From positions 1 through 26,464 of the IMG/VR virus record IMGVR_UViG_3300021960_000437: 26,464 nt of DNA, one strand, 5' to 3'. The notes beneath the pieces are model-generated. The model was given only the letters and a program-made list of their open reading frames with translations. It searched no databases and was not told the DNA's origin. A program made the position numbers and the translations under genes. This stretch comes from a virus. Position 1 is the first letter of the stretch. Each line of letters begins with the position of its first letter. This document shows positions 23,303-26,464 of this stretch, piece by piece.

Positions 23303-24214
23303 TCACTTTACCAAATTCGCTACAAACCAATTCACAAGAACTTTGGGGGTCACAGAACGCGACCTCCATTCCATTTCTCCTACGCTCGCTACGACCTTAA
23401 AGGATTGGGTGTTATCCAAATCCATAGACGTTACGGCTTGTAGGAGTTTAGCACAAATATCTGTTACAGAATGTCCACTAAGGACTAGTCGCTCCAAGAA
23501 GGCCACGGCCTCCTTTGGCTTTGATTCAATGTTCTCAATACAACGAACATAGGGAACAAGACCTTCTGAGTTTAGATTCTTAGGAGATTTACCTGAGAAA
23601 ATACAAGCCTGAAGTTCGTTAATTGCACGGCGGAAATCACCACCGGAAATGTCCACTACTTCACGGACCAATGTATCATCAAAGTCTGCTCCAATAGATT
23701 CAACAATACGACTCAATCGTTCAACCTGCACTTCTGCAGGAATTGGTTCAAGCAAATAATTTGCACACCGAGAACGAAGTGCCGAGTCAATTGCGTAAGG
23801 GTCATTTGCAGTAATCACAAACCGGACGTTTTGATAACGCTCCATAGTGCGCTTTAGTGCGCGTTGTGAATCACGGGTCATACCCTCGATTTCATCAAGA
23901 AGCACAATCTTAAACTTAGAATCAACGTAAGACTTATTGCTACAAAAATTGCTAATAGTCTGACGAACTGTTTCCAAGCCTCGGTCTTGTGATGCATTGA
24001 TTTCCAAGAAGTCGTCGCGCTTTGCATCACCAAGGAAGTGATTTCCAAGAACGTGAGCAACGGTTGTTTTACCAATTCCGGGCCGTCCGTATAGCAATAC
24101 GTTAGGCATATCACCCCTCTTAATCCACGATTCAGCATCGGCTACAAGTTTAGGTTGCCCGATAACTTCTTCAATTACATTCGGTCTATATTGTTCTGTC
24201 CAATTCATGTTCAT
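23303..24214 (-). CDS. Replication factor C small subunit (clamp loader)
   Basis: A 303-residue AAA+ protein. The RFC boxes appear in order: WTEQYRP (5-11), VIGQ, Walker A GRPGIGKTT (43-51), ASQDRGLETVR (73-83), Walker B VLLDEIEGM (104-112), ITANDP sensor 1 (134-139) and SRC (148-150), then GGDFRRAINELQ sensor 2. All key residues are in place. It would load the clamp onto primed DNA. Archaeal loaders usually also need a large subunit, not seen in this window. The start is ATG 24214 (ATGA overlap with groEL) or ATG 24208, six bases after GGTGA. It is co-translated with the chaperonin, an uncommon pairing. Confidence 0.95.
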   Translation of the reverse strand: MNMNWTEQYRPNVIEEVIGQPKLVADAESWIKRGDMPNVLLYGRPGIGKTTVAHVLGNHFLGDAKRDDFLEINASQDRGLETVRQTISNFCSNKSYVDSKFKIVLLDEIEGMTRDSQRALKRTMERYQNVRFVITANDPYAIDSALRSRCANYLLEPIPAEVQVERLSRIVESIGADFDDTLVREVVDISGGDFRRAINELQACIFSGKSPKNLNSEGLVPYVRCIENIESKPKEAVAFLERLVLSGHSVTDICAKLLQAVTSMDLDNTQSFKVVASVGEMEWRSRSVTPKVLVNWFVANLVK

Positions 24215-25734
24215 TCACCAATCACACATTCTGCCGTTAATACGTAACCTGCTACACTTACGGCGGAGCGTAGCGAGGAAATAACCACCTTAGCGGGGTC
24301 AATAATATGGGATGCTTTATCCCAAGAAGTAATCTCTCCTTCTGAGAAGACGGGCACGTATTTTCCCGCCTTCTTTACCAAAGCCATATTGTCTTCAAAA
24401 CTAGCGTCATTGTAATTAGACATAATCTTACAAAGGGGAGCCATCAATGCAAATCTAATCCAAGAGGGCAAATCCTTAGAAGCGGCCATGTTAGTAAATA
24501 ATGCACCACAACCGGGGACTACACCTTCTTCAAGAGCGGCCCGTGTTGCATTTAGCGCATCATCTAAGCGGTCTAATTTATTCTTAATCTCTTGTTCTGA
24601 AATACCAAAGACTTCAATAATAGCGGCCTTAGCATTTAGTCGAGCCAATCTCGAGTTATGTTTTTTCTTGTAAAACTCGTTTTCAGCAAGGGTCAAATCG
24701 TCTGCAATTTCACTAATACGAATCTTGATTCGGTCGCCTTCGTAATCAATAAAGGTCGTCTTATCATTTGTAATAATAACTTTTCCAACAGTAGCCATTT
24801 CTTCTGCTGTAATATCAGAAAGACGCATACCAATTTGTTCATTGAAAAAGACTGACCCTGTAATAGCGGATAAGTCGCCAAGTCGCTCATCCTGCCAAAA
24901 AGAAATATCTTCTGCCTGCACTACACACATTTGGAAGTTTCCTGATGATACGTTAATAGCAACAGACTGAAGGGCCACACCCGAGATTTCCCGACAAACT
25001 ACAACCAATGGTTTCTTTTCTGCCTGAGAGATTTTGATAGCCGGAACCAACTCTTCAAATGATTGAATGCTAGCGTTGCTAACCAAAACAAGCGCGTTTT
25101 CCATTACAGTCTTTGGGCCTAAAATCTTCTTGAAAACGGGGTTAATATATCCTTTTTCACATTCATATCCATCTACAATAGTTATTGAATCTTCACCTTT
25201 AGCAGAAGGTTCAACAGTAATGATACCTTCCTTACCTACTTCCCTGAAAGCATTAGTAATAAGTTCAGCCAATTTTGCATCTCCGTTAGCGGAGATGGTA
25301 GCCACCATTAAGATTTCTTCATCCTTAGTAATAGGGGCAGTTAAACCTTTAATAGACTTGATAATCTCTTCTGCCGCTTCTTCTAACTCACGTCGAATTT
25401 CGGCACGGGGTTTCTTGCTATTGGTTACTTCATTGAACCCGTAGCGAATAAAAGCATCCGCAAGAACGGTGGCGGTTGTAGTCCCATCACCTGCTTGTTC
25501 TTGTGCTCTTTGTGCTACTTCAATGAGAAGTTTAGCACCCGCATATTCATAGGGGTCTTCAAGGACAATATGCTTTGCAATTGTTACACCATCATTCACA
25601 ACCAATGGTGCAATATCACCCTGTCGGTTGATGATTACGGATTTAGTAGCAGGGCCAAGTGTGCAACCTACTGCATTAGCAACTTGTTCAATACCACTTC
25701 GTAGGGCATCACGCGCTTCCATTCCAAACTTCAT
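24211..25734 (-). CDS. groEL: Group I chaperonin (GroEL/Hsp60)
   Basis: 507 residues, against about 548 in Escherichia coli. The family signatures are clear: KFGMEARDAL, TLGPATKSV, VVNDGV with D48, AGDGTTTATVLADA with D83, EVGKEGIITVE, and DDALNATRAALEEGVVPGCG with D392. D48, D83 and D392 correspond to the three ATPase aspartates of GroEL. The usual GGG after VVAG is GCG here. The protein stops at TAECVIGE, so the flexible Gly-Met tail is absent. It is of the bacterial type, not the thermosome type of archaea. A GroES-like gene precedes it with an ATGA overlap, and RFC follows. It would fold virus proteins in ATP-driven cycles, perhaps capsid or replication proteins. Several bacterial viruses carry their own chaperonins; the client here is unknown. 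Confidence 0.95.
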   Translation of the reverse strand: MKFGMEARDALRSGIEQVANAVGCTLGPATKSVIINRQGDIAPLVVNDGVTIAKHIVLEDPYEYAGAKLLIEVAQRAQEQAGDGTTTATVLADAFIRYGFNEVTNSKKPRAEIRRELEEAAEEIIKSIKGLTAPITKDEEILMVATISANGDAKLAELITNAFREVGKEGIITVEPSAKGEDSITIVDGYECEKGYINPVFKKILGPKTVMENALVLVSNASIQSFEELVPAIKISQAEKKPLVVVCREISGVALQSVAINVSSGNFQMCVVQAEDISFWQDERLGDLSAITGSVFFNEQIGMRLSDITAEEMATVGKVIITNDKTTFIDYEGDRIKIRISEIADDLTLAENEFYKKKHNSRLARLNAKAAIIEVFGISEQEIKNKLDRLDDALNATRAALEEGVVPGCGALFTNMAASKDLPSWIRFALMAPLCKIMSNYNDASFEDNMALVKKAGKYVPVFSEGEITSWDKASHIIDPAKVVISSLRSAVSVAGYVLTAECVIGE

Positions 25735-25952
25735 GCTACCACCGCCAAAATTTCAAACAAGTCAAGGGCTACATAATTTACATTATCCCATGTAAATTCG
25801 AAACCATCCTTGAATACGACTCTATCACCTGTATTAAATCCTGTGTTAGAATCAACCACGATACCAATATAAGGTTGAGGGGCATAATAAATACCATCGC
25901 GGTTTCCTTCATCCTTTCTTACAATTGTAATATTCTTTGTTGCTTTAATCAT
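25731..25952 (-). CDS. groES: Short GroES-like co-chaperonin
   Basis: 73 residues, against about 97 in bacterial GroES. It starts IKATKNITIVRK, like the first strand of GroES. It then has DGIYYAPQP where the mobile loop with its hydrophobic tripeptide would be. The core follows: IGIVVD, TGDRVVFKDGFEF and a LDLFEILAVVA end, aligned with GroES VGDIVIFNDGYG and SDILAIVEA. The segment between the second strand and GDRVVF is very short, so the roof hairpin is missing. Start ATG 25952 has GGAGGAAGAAG upstream; the stop overlaps the groEL ATG. This order and coupling are those of the groES-groEL operon. Assignment rests on core pattern and location; I am fairly sure. Confidence 0.8.
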   Translation of the reverse strand: MIKATKNITIVRKDEGNRDGIYYAPQPYIGIVVDSNTGFNTGDRVVFKDGFEFTWDNVNYVALDLFEILAVVA

Positions 25953-26050
25953 TCTTCTTCCTCCAAGTAATAAATTCGCTCAAATGCTTCAGTAAGTAGT
26001 GAGAAAAATATAACTAACCCAATCAATACCAATAGTGGGACAATGCTCAA
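25949..26050 (-). CDS. 33-residue membrane microprotein with TTG start
   Basis: Initiation at TTG 26050 fits a TTGA overlap with the preceding stop and the GGGGTGAT site 4-5 bases upstream; no ATG exists in this frame. The peptide has one hydrophobic span (IVPLLVLIGLVIFFSLL), then EAFERIYY and four Glu. Its stop overlaps the groES ATG, and its last codons form the GGAGGAAG site for groES. Likely translated, function unknown. Confidence 0.5.
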   Translation of the reverse strand: MSIVPLLVLIGLVIFFSLLTEAFERIYYLEEEE

Positions 26051-26208
26051 TGCATCACCCCCCAAAAGATTACAACCAATGTTACAATGTTTACAATTGA
26101 AACCGAGATTGCAATTTGGTTAGTCGTATGTAGTTCATCTTTCATCTTAACTACCTCTTGAAGCATTGTTTCTCCTAGTTCAATCAAGTTTTCCATATCT
26201 TCTTTCAT
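26047..26208 (-). CDS. 53-residue protein with C-terminal membrane segment
   Basis: ATG 26208 follows GGTGA by seven bases; ATG 26196 is an alternative start. Residues 1-30 form a charged helix (MKEDMENLIELGETMLQEVV), and residues 31-52 form one hydrophobic span (IAISVSIVNIVTLVVIFWGV). It overlaps the gene before it by 29 nt and the one after by 4 nt. The coiled-coil-plus-anchor layout resembles the XhlA-like protein of the structural block, but without sequence similarity that I can see. Confidence 0.55.
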   Translation of the reverse strand: MKEDMENLIELGETMLQEVVKMKDELHTTNQIAISVSIVNIVTLVVIFWGVMH

Positions 26209-26347
26209 ATTCTTTCACCGCCTCTTCAGGGCTATAATTACTTTCGTATAATTCTGCTAGCACTTTCATGCTAATTTTATGGGTCTTCGTGCTATTCCAC
26301 ACCCATGCGACCCACACCGCATAGGGTATTCCTTCGCCTCTTCTCAT
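26180..26347 (-). CDS. 55-residue hypothetical protein
   Basis: ATG 26347 overlaps the stop of the edge-cut gene (ATGA) with TTGGAGG upstream. The protein begins MRRGEGIPYAVWVAWVWNST, a Trp-rich stretch too short for a clear membrane span, and continues with a basic and then acidic helical part (SPEEAVKEYERRYGKLD). No domain is recognised. Frame and overlap make it likely to be real. Confidence 0.55.
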   Translation of the reverse strand: MRRGEGIPYAVWVAWVWNSTKTHKISMKVLAELYESNYSPEEAVKEYERRYGKLD

Positions 26348-26464
26348 AGGAAATCCTCCAATGTTGTCTTAGTAGCCTTCCTTTTTGAAGGTTGTTTCTT
26401 CTCCTTTTTGATACGCAACACCTTACATTCTGCCTCATCAAGTTTCGACGCCGCCCACTTTGCA
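26344..26464 (-). CDS. C-terminus of a protein cut by the right edge, PIP-box-like tail
   Basis: Only the last 39 residues are in the window: a helical start (AKWAASKLDEAECKVLRI), a Lys-rich linker, and the end KTTLEDFL. A basic linker followed by K/QxxLxxF(F/L) at the very C-terminus is how many clamp-binding replication proteins end. The 5' part lies beyond the window, so the enzyme itself cannot be named. Confidence 0.6.
   Translation of the reverse strand, partial: AKWAASKLDEAECKVLRIKKEKKQPSKRKATKTTLEDFL

Noticed and set aside
23283-23369. Longer N-terminus for the RPA-like protein (start at 23369)
   Set aside because: The extension overlaps the conserved end of the clamp-loader gene by 67 nt and its residues look like frame noise.
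25067-25444. A 125-residue open frame on the plus strand opposite groEL
   Set aside because: It lies wholly antisense to conserved GroEL codons, has no ribosome binding site and a composition expected from a mirror frame.
24211-25734. Thermosome (group II chaperonin) identity
   Set aside because: The signatures (KFG..AR start, AGDGTTTATVLA, ATRAALEEGVVPGCG, TAECV end) are those of GroEL/Hsp60, and a GroES-like gene is coupled to it.

Overview
The window looks like part of the genome of a tailed double-stranded DNA virus (or a provirus) of an archaeon. Two blocks of genes converge on a terminator region near 10.43-10.56 kb. The plus-strand block (1-10.43 kb) holds tail-tip, fibre and small membrane (holin-like) proteins. 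The minus-strand block (26.46-10.57 kb) holds DNA replication, recombination and nucleotide-related genes plus a GroES/GroEL pair. The replication proteins are of the archaeal type: family B DNA polymerase, a PCNA-like clamp, replication factor C small subunit, an archaeo-eukaryotic primase, an XPF/ERCC4-type nuclease, an OB-fold candidate for RPA and a RecA-fold ATPase. Ribosome binding sites of the GGAGG / GGTGAT kind precede most starts, and most neighbours overlap by 4 nt (ATGA). No ribosomal RNA, tRNA, integrase or metabolic housekeeping gene was seen. The DNA is AT-rich by eye. The gene set resembles the uncultivated marine euryarchaeal viruses called magroviruses, but that placement is inference from gene content only.

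Plus strand: a lectin-like (LamG/concanavalin A fold) protein cut by the left edge; a giant 1897-residue protein with tail-hub-like parts; a 115-residue fibre-associated protein; a 688-residue fibre with tandem repeats; a 58-residue protein; two small membrane proteins that could form a holin or egress pair; and an unrecognised 144-residue protein.

Convergent junction: an 11-bp perfect inverted repeat closes the plus-strand block. A 15-bp hairpin with a UUCG loop and eight U closes the minus-strand block; it folds fully only as minus-strand RNA.

Minus strand, in order of transcription (right to left): a protein cut by the right edge with a PCNA-binding-like tail; three small proteins, two of them with a membrane segment; mini-GroES; GroEL; RFC small subunit; OB-fold/RPA-like protein; a 63-nt structured gap; a small protein; RecA/Sak4-like ATPase; PCNA-like clamp; a run of small proteins including an Nmad1/MazG-like one; PolB ending in a PIP box; HNH nuclease; two small proteins, one of them Cys-rich; Cas4-like nuclease; a small protein; primase with a PriL-like Fe-S domain; XPF-like nuclease; a diverged AAA+ ATPase likely to be the replicative helicase; a 57-residue protein; and a DEDDy exonuclease. 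Together these can supply most of a self-contained replisome (helicase, primase, polymerase, clamp, clamp loader, ssDNA-binding protein) with recombination and nuclease functions. The chaperonin is probably for folding virion or replication proteins.
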